A stretch of 64,000 nt of DNA from Clostridium sp. Marseille-P2415 (GTDB lineage: Bacteria > Bacillota > Clostridia > Lachnospirales > Lachnospiraceae): contig NZ_LT732526.1 in the NCBI RefSeq assembly GCF_900155545.1, forward strand, positions 652,484-716,483, in the 5' to 3' direction. This document shows, piece by piece, positions 52,835-61,259 of the stretch; position 1 is the first letter of the stretch; each line of letters opens with the position of its first letter. The notes beneath the pieces were generated by a model. It was given only the letters and a program-made list of their open reading frames with translations, did not search any database and had not been told where the DNA came from. The position numbers and the translations under genes are program-made.

Positions 52835-53746
52835 ATGGCAGCGGTTCTTACGAAAGCAGTTGCATTTGTAGCAATGATAATTATGGGATACCTGCTTAAA
52901 CGGGCAGGTTTTTTTCAAGCAAAGGATTTTTATCTGGTTTCCAGGATCGTAATCAAGATTACCCTTCCGGCGGCCATTGTATCTAATTTCAGCAAGATTA
53001 CCATGGATTATTCCCTGCTTGCCATGTGTGCGGTCGGCCTTTTGTGCAACTTTGTGACGATCGTAGCCGGTTATCTGATGAATGCTTCCGGATCAAGAGA
53101 AGCGAAGGCATTTGCAATGCTCAACATGTCCGGGTATAACGTCGGAAACTTTACCATGCCCTTTGTACAGAGCTTTTTAAGTCCGGTTGGATTTGCTGCA
53201 ACCAGCCTGTTTGATGCCGGGAATTCGGTTATGTGTACCGGAATGACCTATACCCTGGCCAGTATGGTGATCGGAGGGGAAGAAAAGCCCTCCTTAAAGA
53301 AAATGGCACGGAAGCTGTTTTCTTCGGTCCCCTTTGATACCTATGTCATCATGACCGTTTTGAGCATATTAAACTGGAAGCTGCCGGCCATTTTAATCAG
53401 TTTCGCGGATACGGCAGGAGGAGCCAATGCGTTCCTTGCCCTTCTTATGCTTGGGATCGGCTTTGAGTTCCGTATGGAAAAGGAAAAAATGAACCGGATT
53501 CTTAAAATATTAGGGACGCGGTATGGGATCGCCTTGATCATGGCTGTGGGATTTTACTTTCTGGCTCCCTTTGAGCTGGAGGTACGCCGGACACTGGCTA
53601 TCGTTTCCCTGGGTCCTGTGGCATCGGTGGCACCGGCCTTTACGGGAGCCTTAAACGGCGATATCGAGATGGCCAGCGCCATTAATTCCCTTTCCATTGT
53701 CATCAGCATCGCAGCGATCACGGCTGCTCTTATCTTTCTCTTATAA
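52835..53746 (+). CDS. AEC-family transporter (auxin efflux carrier-like)
   Basis: 303 residues with about ten hydrophobic helices. It opens with MIIMGYLLKRAGFF, then a central NMSGYNVGNFTMPFVQSF, as in bacterial AEC permeases for dicarboxylates or other organic acids. AAAGGGAG precedes the ATG. A small GC-rich hairpin, GGCGGAGC with GCGCCGCC, lies between ilvE and this gene. Confidence 0.88.
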   Translation: MAAVLTKAVAFVAMIIMGYLLKRAGFFQAKDFYLVSRIVIKITLPAAIVSNFSKITMDYSLLAMCAVGLLCNFVTIVAGYLMNASGSREAKAFAMLNMSGYNVGNFTMPFVQSFLSPVGFAATSLFDAGNSVMCTGMTYTLASMVIGGEEKPSLKKMARKLFSSVPFDTYVIMTVLSILNWKLPAILISFADTAGGANAFLALLMLGIGFEFRMEKEKMNRILKILGTRYGIALIMAVGFYFLAPFELEVRRTLAIVSLGPVASVAPAFTGALNGDIEMASAINSLSIVISIAAITAALIFLL

Positions 53747-53764
53747 GATTTTTTTTCACGGCAC

Positions 53765-54060
53765 TTGACAAACAGTATAACCATGCTATAATTTAAAAAT
53801 GTAAAGCAATATAGAAAAAGCATTGACAAGACCAGTATCATATCAGGAAAGTTCAGAGAGAGGCACATTTGGTGAAAGTGCTTTACCGGAATGTTATGAG
53901 AAAACCAGCTTGGAGCGTCCCTTAATGGGGAACGGTGATTCCGTTATCATCAGAATAAGTGGTTTGAACGTTTTTTGTTCACTCAAGCAAGGGTGGAACC
54001 GCGATTAATATAGTTGAATCGTCCCTTTCTGTATGGAAACATACGGAAAGGGGCTTTTTT
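53765..54060 (+). promoter_or_regulatory. Promoter and threonine T-box leader of thrS
   Basis: TTGACA (53765-53770), 16-bp spacer, TATAAT (53787-53792). T-box AGGGTGGAACCGCG at 53990-54003. Terminator arms CCCTTTC/GTATG with CATAC/GAAAGGG (54023-54052), then seven Ts. A Thr codon ACC at 53904-53906 is followed by AG and CTTG, which pairs with CAAG near 53826; AGTA follows on the 5' side. So ACC is the likely specifier. The leader is compact. Confidence 0.88.
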
Positions 54061-54113
54061 TATTCAAAGAAATAGAATATATCACAATAATTTGTAAAGG
54101 AGATTGAAGCAAA

Positions 54114-56075
54114 ATGAAGATTACGTTAAAAGACGGCTCAGTCAAAGAGTATGAAAATGCAATTTCAGTGATTGATATCGCTTCCGATATAAGCGAAGGC
54201 CTGGCAAGAAATGCCTGTGCAGGCGAAGTAAATGGAAAGGTCACAGATTTGAGAACCGTCATAGATACGGACTGTAATTTAAGCATTCTGACCGTCAGTG
54301 ATCCGGCAGGACTTTCCGCTTACCGCCATACGGCCAGCCACATCCTGGCACAGGCTGTAAAAAGACTGTACCCGGAAGCAAAGCTTGCCATCGGGCCATC
54401 CATTGAAAATGGCTTTTACTATGATTTCGATATTCCTTCCTTTTCAAGAGAAGATTTGGATAAAATCGAAGCCGAGATGAAGAAAATCATTAAGGAAGGC
54501 GAAAAGATCGAACGCTTTACACTTCCAAGAGAAGAAGCGGTTAAGTTCATGGAAGAAAAAGGAGAACCATATAAGGTAGAGCTCATCCGGGACCTTCCGG
54601 AAGGAGAGGAGATTTCCTTCTACCGTCAGGGAGATTTTACGGATCTCTGCGCAGGGCCTCACCTTATGAGCACAAAGCCGGTCAAGGCATTTAAGCTTAT
54701 TTCTTCCTCAGGTGCTTATTGGAGAGGCAGCGAGAAAAATGCCATGCTGACCAGGGTTTATGGAACCGCTTTTGCCAAGAAGGAAGAATTAAATGAATAT
54801 CTGGAATATCTGGCAAACATCAAGAACCGTGACCATAACAAGCTGGGCCGTGATTTGGAGCTTTTTGCAACGGTTGATGTCATAGGACAGGGACTTCCTC
54901 TGCTGATGCCAAAGGGTGCCAAGATCGTCCAGACCTTGCAGAGATGGATTGAGGATGAGGAAGAGAAGCGCGGATATATGAGAACGAAAACTCCTCTCAT
55001 GGCAAAAAAAGAGCTTTATATCATTTCCGATCACTGGGATCATTACAAAGAGGGAATGTTTGTGCTGGGAGATGAAGAGAAGGATGATGAGGTATTTGCC
55101 CTCCGCCCAATGACCTGTCCATTCCAGTACTATGTTTATAAGCAGAGCCAGAAATCCTATCGTGACCTGCCATGCAGATACGGCGAGACTTCTACGCTGT
55201 TTCGAAATGAGGATTCCGGCGAGATGCACGGCTTGACCCGTGTGCGTCAGTTCACCATTTCTGAGGGCCATTTAATCGTTCGCCCGGACCAGATTGAAGA
55301 AGAGTTTAAGGGCTGCGTGGATCTGGCTAAATACTGTCTGACTACGCTTGGCCTGGAAGGGGATGTGACCTACCGGATGTCCAAATGGGATCCCAACAAT
55401 GCCGATCACTATTTGGGAACACCGGAAATGTGGGATGAAGTAGAAGACATGATGCGTAAGATCCTTGATCACATCGGCATCCAATATACGGAAGCTGCCG
55501 GAGAAGCGGCATTCTACGGACCAAAGCTGGATATCCAGGCGAAGAACGTATATGGCAAGGAAGATACGATGATCACCATTCAGCTGGATATGTTCTTAGC
55601 CGAACGTTTTGACATGAGCTTCGTGGATAAGGATGGAACAAAGAAACGCCCTTACATCATTCACAGAACCTCCATGGGCTGCTATGAGAGAACGCTGGCA
55701 TGGCTGATTGAAAAATACGAGGGCGCTTTCCCGACCTGGTTATGTCCGGAGCAGGTACGCGTGCTTCCGATTTCTGAGAAATACCATGAGTATGCCGGAA
55801 AAGTTGCGGCTCAATTAAAGGAAAACGGCATTCAGGCAACGGTTGATGAACGTGCGGAAAAGATTGGCTATAAGATCCGTGAGGCACGTCTTTCAAAGCT
55901 TCCTTATATGCTGGTTGTGGGCCAGAAGGAAGAAGAGGATGGAGTAGTATCTGTCCGCAGCCGTTTTAACGGCGATGAAGGCCAGCGGGCGCTTGCAGAT
56001 TTCATTGATGATATCTGCCGTGAGATCCGCGCAAAAGAAATCAAAAAAGTAAATGTGGCGGAAGAAGCAAAATAA
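54114..56075 (+). CDS. thrS: Threonyl-tRNA synthetase
   Basis: Charges tRNA-Thr. It has 653 residues. A TGS domain (1-62) is followed by the editing domain with RHTASHILAQAV (His pair) and the class II core with zinc ligands (MTCPFQYYVYK Cys, later His). RNEDSGEMHGLTRVRQFT is motif 2. The C-terminal anticodon domain has EQVRVLPISEKY. AAGGAG lies before the ATG. Controlled by the T-box upstream. Confidence 0.98.
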   Translation: MKITLKDGSVKEYENAISVIDIASDISEGLARNACAGEVNGKVTDLRTVIDTDCNLSILTVSDPAGLSAYRHTASHILAQAVKRLYPEAKLAIGPSIENGFYYDFDIPSFSREDLDKIEAEMKKIIKEGEKIERFTLPREEAVKFMEEKGEPYKVELIRDLPEGEEISFYRQGDFTDLCAGPHLMSTKPVKAFKLISSSGAYWRGSEKNAMLTRVYGTAFAKKEELNEYLEYLANIKNRDHNKLGRDLELFATVDVIGQGLPLLMPKGAKIVQTLQRWIEDEEEKRGYMRTKTPLMAKKELYIISDHWDHYKEGMFVLGDEEKDDEVFALRPMTCPFQYYVYKQSQKSYRDLPCRYGETSTLFRNEDSGEMHGLTRVRQFTISEGHLIVRPDQIEEEFKGCVDLAKYCLTTLGLEGDVTYRMSKWDPNNADHYLGTPEMWDEVEDMMRKILDHIGIQYTEAAGEAAFYGPKLDIQAKNVYGKEDTMITIQLDMFLAERFDMSFVDKDGTKKRPYIIHRTSMGCYERTLAWLIEKYEGAFPTWLCPEQVRVLPISEKYHEYAGKVAAQLKENGIQATVDERAEKIGYKIREARLSKLPYMLVVGQKEEEDGVVSVRSRFNGDEGQRALADFIDDICREIRAKEIKKVNVAEEAK

Positions 56076-56096
56076 ATATCATCCGACAGAGAAATG

Positions 56097-56135
56097 CGGA
56101 AGGGAGTATTCGTGAGAATATTTTCCTTCCGTTTT
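56097..56135 (+). terminator. Rho-independent terminator after thrS
   Basis: CGGAAGG (56097-56103) pairs with CCTTCCG (56125-56131), with an inner ATTC/GAAT, then TTTT. Confidence 0.75.
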
Positions 56136-56191
56136 GCGCATACTACCTCCTGAAAGATCATCTTAAAAAGAGTGCCAGGAGGAAACAGGCC

Positions 56192-56506
56192 ATGACGAAA
56201 TTAGACTGTAATGTTACAAGTTGTCTCCATAATTCTGATAATTACTGCTGTAAAGCCGCCATCATTGTAGAGGGACCGCAGGCAAAGGATAGCTATGAGA
56301 CCTGCTGCGGAAGCTTTGACGAGAATAAGGACGGTTCTTTCCATAACCTGTTCAAAACTCCGGAAAACCGGCTGGAAGTGGATTGCGAAGCAGTGAATTG
56401 TGTTTACAATGAAGAACGCCACTGTTCGGCAGAACATATCGGGATTGCAGGAGACGGCGCCAGAGAAGCAGAACATACGGAGTGCGCAACATTTAAAAAC
56501 AGATAA
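56192..56506 (+). CDS. DUF1540-domain protein
   Basis: 104 residues with two copies of the Cys-rich DUF1540 unit: LDCNVTSCLHNSDNYCCKAA with CCGSF, then VDCEAVNCVYNEERHCSAEH with CATF. The Cys clusters probably bind metal. Function unknown. CAGGAGG precedes the ATG. Confidence 0.88.
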   Translation: MTKLDCNVTSCLHNSDNYCCKAAIIVEGPQAKDSYETCCGSFDENKDGSFHNLFKTPENRLEVDCEAVNCVYNEERHCSAEHIGIAGDGAREAEHTECATFKNR

Positions 56507-56526
56507 AATTGCTGTAAGTATAAGAT

Positions 56527-56558
56527 GCGTCAGGAAAAAATCTCCTGACGCGTTTTTT
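56527..56558 (+). terminator. Rho-independent terminator after DUF1540 gene
   Basis: GCGTCAGGA (56527-56535) pairs perfectly with TCCTGACGC (56543-56551), then six Ts. Confidence 0.88.
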
Positions 56559-56574
56559 AATTGTGGAGCTATCG

Positions 56575-56988
56575 TTATAAGATCATGACAAAGGTTCCTG
56601 CTGTGATCAGAAATATTCCTATGAGTTTTTTAATGGTCACCTGTTCATGGAGGATAAGAAAAGCGAGAAGAACGGTCAGGACAATGCTCAATTTGTCCAC
56701 AGGGACTACCTTGGAAGCTTCTCCCATTTGCAGCGCTTTATAATAGCAGATCCAGGAGGCGCCGGTAGCAATACCGGACAGAATAAGAAAAAGCCAGCTC
56801 TTTTTGCTGATTTCAGAAATTCCGTTTTGAGCGCCTGTAAGAAAGACGATCAGCCAGGCCATTAATACTACGACAACCGTTCGGATAGCAGTGGCCAGAT
56901 TGGAATTAACTCCTTCAATCCCCATTTTGGCCAAAATGGAGGTGAGTGCGGCAAAAATGGAGGAAAGAAGTGCGAAAACAAACCACAT
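56575..56988 (-). CDS. EamA-family small transporter
   Basis: 137 residues from ATG at 56988 (AGGAGA 8 bases upstream). It is a single EamA/EmrE-like unit with five hydrophobic helices (WFVFALLSSIFAALTSILAK at the start, VPVDKLSIVLTVLLAFLILH near the end). That is half the usual DMT length, so it probably works as a dimer. Substrate unknown. The frame extends to 57174, but that part is not credited. Confidence 0.85.
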   Translation of the reverse strand: MWFVFALLSSIFAALTSILAKMGIEGVNSNLATAIRTVVVVLMAWLIVFLTGAQNGISEISKKSWLFLILSGIATGASWICYYKALQMGEASKVVPVDKLSIVLTVLLAFLILHEQVTIKKLIGIFLITAGTFVMIL

Positions 56989-57094
56989 AAAAATGTCTCC
57001 TATCTTTATTTTATAATTTCCTGATATAATTGTAGCGCTGTTATCGGCAGGTTGCAAGAGAATGCGGATAAATAATGCTGCCCTAAAAAATATG

Positions 57095-57272
57095 TTGACA
57101 GATGGAAAAATATATAGTATTATAATCAGAGTTGTGAAAACAACAGACAGGAAAGTAGGTATCCGCCTCACCATGGCACGAGCAAGTGACCCTGGTTCAT
57201 AGCCTTTGGTACATAGGTGTACTGTGTAGAGACTTTGGTGGTGGATAGCGTTTGTCTATCTACTTTTTTTAT
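57095..57272 (+). promoter_or_regulatory. Promoter and L20-type autoregulatory leader of infC-rpmI-rplT
   Basis: TTGACA (57095-57100), 17-bp spacer, TATTAT (57118-57123). A ~200-base leader ends in a terminator: GTGGATAG and CTATCTAC arms, then TTTTTTT near 57263-57269. In low-GC Gram-positives this operon is known to be attenuated by ribosomal protein L20 binding such a leader. That is inferred here from position and the terminator. Confidence 0.75.
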
Positions 57273-57332
57273 GCCTATGGGCAGCAATGTGGATTCCGGC
57301 CAACACACACTATATGATGGAGGTGCACGACA

Positions 57333-57839
57333 ATTAGCGATTTAATGATTAATGAACAGATCAGAGATAAGGAAGTTCTGTTGATTGGTGAAAACGGAGA
57401 AAAATTGGGAATTATGTCTACCAGAGATGCTTTGCAGCTTGCAAAGGAAGCAGAACTCGACCTGGTAAAAATTGCTCCGACTGCAAAACCACCGGTTTGT
57501 AAGATTATCGATTACGGTAAATATCGTTATGAACTGGCGAGAAAAGAAAAAGAAGCTAAAAAGAAACAGAAGGTAATCGAAGTGAAGGAAGTTCGCTTAT
57601 CTCCTAACATTGACACAAATGATTTAAATACAAAGATGAGCGCCGCAAGGAAGTTCCTCGAAAAAGGAGATAAAGTAAAGGTAACCTTACGTTTCAGAGG
57701 TCGTGAGATGGCGCATATGTCAAAGTCAAAGTATATTCTGGATGATTTCGCTGAGAAGTTAGCCGATATCGCAGCCATTGACAAGCCGTCCAAGGTGGAA
57801 GGAAGAAGCATGGTTATGTTTTTAACTGCAAAACGCTAA
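57333..57839 (+). CDS. infC: Translation initiation factor IF-3
   Basis: 168 residues, assuming ATT at 57333 as start: GGAGGTG ends 7 bases before it and the protein then begins (M)SDLMINEQIRDKEV, as in other IF-3 proteins. ATT starts on infC are known from other bacteria and allow IF-3 to control its own translation. ATG at 57345 lacks correct spacing. Motifs: NGEKLGIMSTRDAL, APTAKPPVCKIIDYGKYRYE and VTLRFRGREMAH. Confidence 0.95.
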   Translation: MSDLMINEQIRDKEVLLIGENGEKLGIMSTRDALQLAKEAELDLVKIAPTAKPPVCKIIDYGKYRYELARKEKEAKKKQKVIEVKEVRLSPNIDTNDLNTKMSAARKFLEKGDKVKVTLRFRGREMAHMSKSKYILDDFAEKLADIAAIDKPSKVEGRSMVMFLTAKR

Positions 57840-57866
57840 TAGAACATTATCAAGGAGGAAAATACA

Positions 57867-58064
57867 ATGCCTAAATTAAAAACAAGCAAAGCAGCTGCAA
57901 AACGTTTCAAAGTTACAGGAACAGGAAAGCTTGTAAGAAATAAAGCTTACAAATCTCACATCTTAACTAAGAAATCAACTAAGAGAAAAAGAAATCTTAG
58001 AAAAGATATCGTTACGGATGCAACCAACGCAAAAGTAATGAAGAAGATTTTACCATATTTATAG
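57867..58064 (+). CDS. rpmI: Ribosomal protein L35
   Basis: 65 residues, very basic, with the family opening [27 protein letters not shown] upstream. Middle gene of the infC operon. Confidence 0.97.
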   Translation: MPKLKTSKAAAKRFKVTGTGKLVRNKAYKSHILTKKSTKRKRNLRKDIVTDATNAKVMKKILPYL

Positions 58065-58093
58065 GATCTTAAGTTAAGAAGGAGGAAAAACCG

Positions 58094-58450
58094 ATGGCAA
58101 GAATTAAAGGCGGTATGAACGCTAAGAAAAAACATAACAGAGTGTTAAAGATGGCTAAAGGCTACAGAGGCGCTCGTTCCAAACAGTATAGAGTAGCAAA
58201 GCAGTCAGTCATGAGAGCATTAACAAGCTCCTATGCAGGCAGAAAAGAAAGAAAGAGACAGTTCAGACAGTTATGGATCGCCCGTATCAATGCTGCAGCC
58301 CGTATCAATGGCATATCCTACAGCGTATTTATGCATGGCTTAAAGTTAGCCGGAGTTGATTTAAACAGAAAAGTTCTGGCTGATATGGCAGTAAATGATG
58401 CAGAAGGCTTTGCAAAGTTAGCAGAACTGGCTAAATCCAAAGTGGCATAA
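58094..58450 (+). CDS. rplT: Ribosomal protein L20
   Basis: 118 residues. Signatures: [40 protein letters not shown] and [24 protein letters not shown] upstream. It probably represses its own operon by binding the leader at 57124-57272. Confidence 0.98.
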   Translation: MARIKGGMNAKKKHNRVLKMAKGYRGARSKQYRVAKQSVMRALTSSYAGRKERKRQFRQLWIARINAAARINGISYSVFMHGLKLAGVDLNRKVLADMAVNDAEGFAKLAELAKSKVA

Positions 58451-58461
58451 TCGTATATTCG

Positions 58462-58494
58462 AACCCCGAGAACCTCGTGTCTACGGGGTTTTTT
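58462..58494 (+). terminator. Rho-independent terminator after rplT
   Basis: AACCCCG (58462-58468) pairs with CGGGGTT (58484-58490), then Ts. Confidence 0.85.
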
Positions 58495-58535
58495 GATGTC
58501 CGCAGATACGGAAAAATGAGTAGATTTTGATTCGT

Positions 58536-58575
58536 AATATACGAACAATATACGTATAATATACTCACGATATAC
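58536..58575. repeat. Four 7-bp repeats phased at exactly 11 bp
   Basis: AATATAC at 58536, 58547 and 58558, and GATATAC at 58569: a spacing of one helical turn. OmpR/PhoB-type regulators bind direct repeats with 11-bp phasing. It lies ~170 bases before the next gene. The rest of 58495-58747 shows only an AT-rich promoter-like stretch. Confidence 0.6.
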
Positions 58576-58747
58576 AAGCATATTTATAACTTGGCAGGAA
58601 TTTTATTAATTTCCGTAAGAAGAGTAAAAATACCAAAGTCAGATGGAGCTTTCTTAAAAAAATAACATACAGATCTACAGCTAGAAATAATTTCCATATC
58701 GGGTTATAATAATTATGAAATAATAAAAAGGAAGGGCGTAATCAGAT

Positions 58748-59248
58748 ATGATTGGTACAATTATTATTACAGCAATAATTTTTCTTCTTGGTGGAGTGGC
58801 AGCAGTTTTTTGTATTAGAATGATAATCATTACAAGTACACAGAGAAGAAATGATAAGCGTGCAGGAATAGTTAGATTTTATTCTATCGTTCATATTAGG
58901 GGATTGAATGCTCCTGTAAATTGTAATAGCATGGTTTATTTAAGTCCGGAACACTTGTCAATTACTTGTGGAGGTCAAGAATTTTTAATTAGATTAAATC
59001 AAATCACGAATGCAGAACATCAAGTTGATTTAGATGAAGATCAATATTTAACAAATAGAAACGGACAATTGGTCGCTAAGACCGGCAGGACTGCATCATG
59101 CTATGCAATCATATCTTATGAAAGTACTTATGGTGGATTATCAGCAATTATTTTAAGAGATAAGTATGCGAACAGAATAGAATGCTTAAAATTAATAAAT
59201 AAAATAAAGCCCCATATTGATGCTCAAATAAGGCAGGTTCAATTGTAA
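58748..59248 (+). CDS. Hypothetical protein with N-terminal membrane anchor
   Basis: 166 residues. One hydrophobic helix (about 4-28, IIITAIIFLLGGVAAVF) is followed by a ~130-residue soluble domain, predicted mixed alpha/beta, with no motif that I recognise. AAGGAAGGG lies 10 bases before the ATG. AT-rich codon use, unlike the ribosomal operon before it, suggests acquisition or low expression. Confidence 0.65.
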   Translation: MIGTIIITAIIFLLGGVAAVFCIRMIIITSTQRRNDKRAGIVRFYSIVHIRGLNAPVNCNSMVYLSPEHLSITCGGQEFLIRLNQITNAEHQVDLDEDQYLTNRNGQLVAKTGRTASCYAIISYESTYGGLSAIILRDKYANRIECLKLINKIKPHIDAQIRQVQL

Positions 59249-59351
59249 ATTTACATATTTAACTTTTTGTTTTTTTACCTGTTTACTTGACAGAGAGCGG
59301 TTCAAATACGGGACTTCCCAAATGGCAGTGTACATCGGCATTCCCATTATT

Positions 59352-59380
59352 CACCCCTCGTCTATCCGTCCCATATAATA
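59352..59380 (+). promoter_or_regulatory. Sigma-K-like promoter of the first Cys/Asn-rich gene
   Basis: CACC (59352-59355), 16-bp spacer, CATATAATA (59372-59380), which fits the sigma-K -10 CATAnnnTA with an AC -35. The same arrangement recurs at 60568-60596. Confidence 0.55.
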
Positions 59381-59410
59381 AAATATAATTCGGAAAAAGA
59401 GGTGCTGAAT

Positions 59411-59632
59411 ATGAGTTGTTTTTGGGGTTGCAGTAATAATTGCAGATGCAATTGGAATAATAACTGCAATAATAATCGAAATAATAATTGTAACAATAAT
59501 CGTAACAATAGCAGAAATTGCAATAATAATGACTGCGAAGAGGAAAGAAGAAAAGCTTACCGGGCTGGTTTCAGAGATGGGTGTAGAAATCCCCGCTGCC
59601 GCAGGCGTAATGATGATCGTGGTTGTAATTAA
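59411..59632 (+). CDS. Cys/Asn-rich small protein, likely spore-coat type
   Basis: 73 residues from ATG at 59411 (AGAGGTG upstream). It starts MSCFWGCSNNCRCNWNNNCN, then a run of Asn/Cys/Arg, an acidic-basic patch and a Cys/Arg-rich tail (CRNPRCRRRN). Low-complexity Cys/Asn-rich proteins are common in spore coats and exosporium. The sigma-K-like promoter supports late mother-cell expression. A decayed paralog lies at 60627. Confidence 0.7.
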   Translation: MSCFWGCSNNCRCNWNNNCNNNRNNNCNNNRNNSRNCNNNDCEEERRKAYRAGFRDGCRNPRCRRRNDDRGCN

Positions 59633-59664
59633 GGAATGCAGAAAAGGTAATAGGATACTTTACA

Positions 59665-59697
59665 GGCGGGCATTTGATATTCAGGGCCCGCCTTTTT
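59665..59697 (+). terminator. Rho-independent terminator after the Cys/Asn-rich gene
   Basis: GGCGGGC (59665-59671) pairs with GCCCGCC (59686-59692), then TTTTT. Confidence 0.9.
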
Positions 59698-59756
59698 AAG
59701 TTAAAAGAGATATTGAGTGCCAATACTCATATTTATGTAGTTTGGTTATAGATTAA

Positions 59757-60480
59757 GGCGTGTAGCCTCTGCCTGATTCGGCCAGGATGCTGCTGTTCAA
59801 ATGATCGTAAGCGGTAACGGTTAATTGATGTCTGGCATTACCGGGAGAGGTTATAGTGGTATCCGGAGTTGAATGAATGAAAAAGGTCTCGTTGGAAATA
59901 AGGTTTCCCGAAGGCAGCCAGGAATGAAAAGAAAAGGGCTCCTTTTCGGGATTTTCAACCCTCAGATACCAGATTCCCGGTTTGGAGAAGAAATATCAAC
60001 GGTAAGCTTTGCCGGAGCGTAGTCTGCGTTTAATGCGGCGTTGATCTGTTCTCTGCTGTATTCGGAGCCGAATGTAAAATCCCCGGGAGGCTCGCCGCCC
60101 TGTTCTGTCTGATCCCATATGGAAAGAATATGGGATGTCCCATCACGATTCTTAAATGCCGGATGCTGATAATCAATGCCGGTGTCAATGACAGCCACCA
60201 GAACGCCTTGCCCAAACAAAGCTAAATAAGGATTTCGCTGAGCCGTGCTGATACCGGATTTTTCCAGGCTGACGGAAGAGGTGAGCGTATATAAGGTAGG
60301 AAAACTGTTATATGAAAACCGGCCTAAATCACAGGGATTGATACTGTCGCTGACGATGGGGACATGGAGCAAAGAGTGCCTTCTGTTTAAATAGGTGATA
60401 TTATCTCCTGTGTCATACGACGGAGCCAGGGTATTGCTGATGATTAAATCATAATAGTTATTGTCCAGTATTTTTTTCAT
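59757..60480 (-). pseudogene. Decayed Csp-type germination protease (S8 subtilase) gene
   Basis: The 172-codon frame from 60480 carries the pro-region start and the catalytic Asp (LVAVIDTGIDYQHPAF, then ILSIWDQTEQ). It then shifts: about 59980 the reading continues in another frame as PGIWYLRVENPEKEPFSFHS through NETFFIHSTPDTTITSPGNA to SGRGYTP and stop. This is subtilase C-terminal text just before the Ser region. The His and Ser catalytic segments are missing, which means an internal deletion, a one-base frameshift (A lost in CCAAACC) and a 3' truncation. Assignment to the CspB/C germination group is from motif resemblance. Confidence 0.75.
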
Positions 60481-60567
60481 TTTAGCTTCCCTGCCTGTTT
60501 TATGGTAGAGTATATGATAAATCTTATGCGGTGGATTTCATATTATGAGGGGGAGGACAGCTTTATT

Positions 60568-60596
60568 CACCTCTTGTCTATATGCCCCATATAATA
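60568..60596 (+). promoter_or_regulatory. Sigma-K-like promoter of the second Cys/Asn-rich gene
   Basis: CACC (60568-60571), 16-bp spacer, CATATAATA (60588-60596). It duplicates the promoter at 59352-59380. Confidence 0.5.
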
Positions 60597-60626
60597 AAGT
60601 ATATTTGGATAAAAGTGGTGTAAGAT

Positions 60627-60725
60627 ATGAGCTGCTTTTTGGGATTTCGCTGCAATGATTTCAGATGCAATTGGAATAATAATTGCGGATGAAATGGTAA
60701 TGATGATAACTGCGGATGTGATTAA
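60627..60725 (+). pseudogene. Truncated paralog of the Cys/Asn-rich gene with internal TGA
   Basis: MSCFLGFRCNDFRCNWNNNC then G and TGA at codon 22; the frame continues NGNDDNCGCD to TAA at 60725. It is similar to the start of the gene at 59411, including promoter and spacing (GTGGTG ribosome site). The TGA stands where a Cys codon (TGT/TGC) would suit the pattern. Confidence 0.6.
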
Positions 60726-60733
60726 GACAAAAC

Positions 60734-60769
60734 GGGCGGAAAACCTACAGGAGATGGAGGTTTCCGCCC
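60734..60769 (-). terminator. Terminator of the minus-strand tRNA operon
   Basis: GGGCGGAAA (60734-60742) pairs with TTTCCGCCC (60761-60769). On the minus strand it is followed by GTTTTGTCTT. Located after tRNA-Asn. The stretch 60770-60936 has nothing else that I recognise. Confidence 0.65.
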
Positions 60770-60936
60770 TGGAATGTGGGTGCCGTAACAGGCGCCAAAG
60801 TACCACCTTGACAGGTATGTACATTTCATAATATGACTTCAGACAGGAAAATATGATAAAAGTGCAAAAAAAATTTTAATGATAAACCGGGTATTTTAAA
60901 CATTTGCAAGCATGTATGATTTCAGGCAACAAAAAA

Positions 60937-61009
60937 CTCCCCGAGTAGGACTTGAACCTACGACCCAACGGTTAACAGCCGTTTGCTCTACCGACTGAGC
61001 TATCGAGGA
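60937..61009 (-). tRNA. tRNA-Asn (GTT)
   Basis: 73 bases. Acceptor arm TCCTCGA with TCGGGGA, anticodon loop CTGTTAA with GTT, TTCAAGT T-loop. No encoded CCA. Co-oriented with the tRNA-Leu just upstream. Confidence 0.95.
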
Positions 61010-61079
61010 ATACATGACTTATTATACCCGAAAAGTAAAATATGTCAATAGTAAAATGAAATAATTAAAAAAAGAAAAG

Positions 61080-61163
61080 TGCGGGAGATGGGACTTGAAC
61101 CCACACAGGTCTGCACCTACAAGATCCTTAGTCTTGCCTGTCTGCCAATTCCAGCACTCCCGC
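61080..61163 (-). tRNA. tRNA-Leu (AAG)
   Basis: 84 bases with a long variable arm. Acceptor GCGGGAG/CTCCCGC. Anticodon stem CAAGA/TCTTG with loop CTAAGGA, giving AAG. Needs A34-to-inosine editing (TadA) to read CTC as well as CTT. Same body as the copy at 61454, with a different variable arm. Confidence 0.9.
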
Positions 61164-61259
61164 ACAACGAATGTTATCTTAGCACCTTTGGATGAAATTG
61201 TCAATATTTTTTGAAAAATATACACAAAAAAATAATTTGAAAAATTTAGAGAAATGTTG

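Noticed and set aside
56575-57174. 199-residue EamA protein starting at 57174
   Set aside because: The extra N-terminal 62 residues lack a ribosome site and overlap the infC promoter; the ATG at 56988 has AGGAGA at the right distance.
59411-59632. Repetitive AAT/AAC-rich DNA as a CRISPR array or tandem repeat
   Set aside because: The repetition is codon-level Asn/Cys low complexity within a translated frame; there are no spacer-repeat units.
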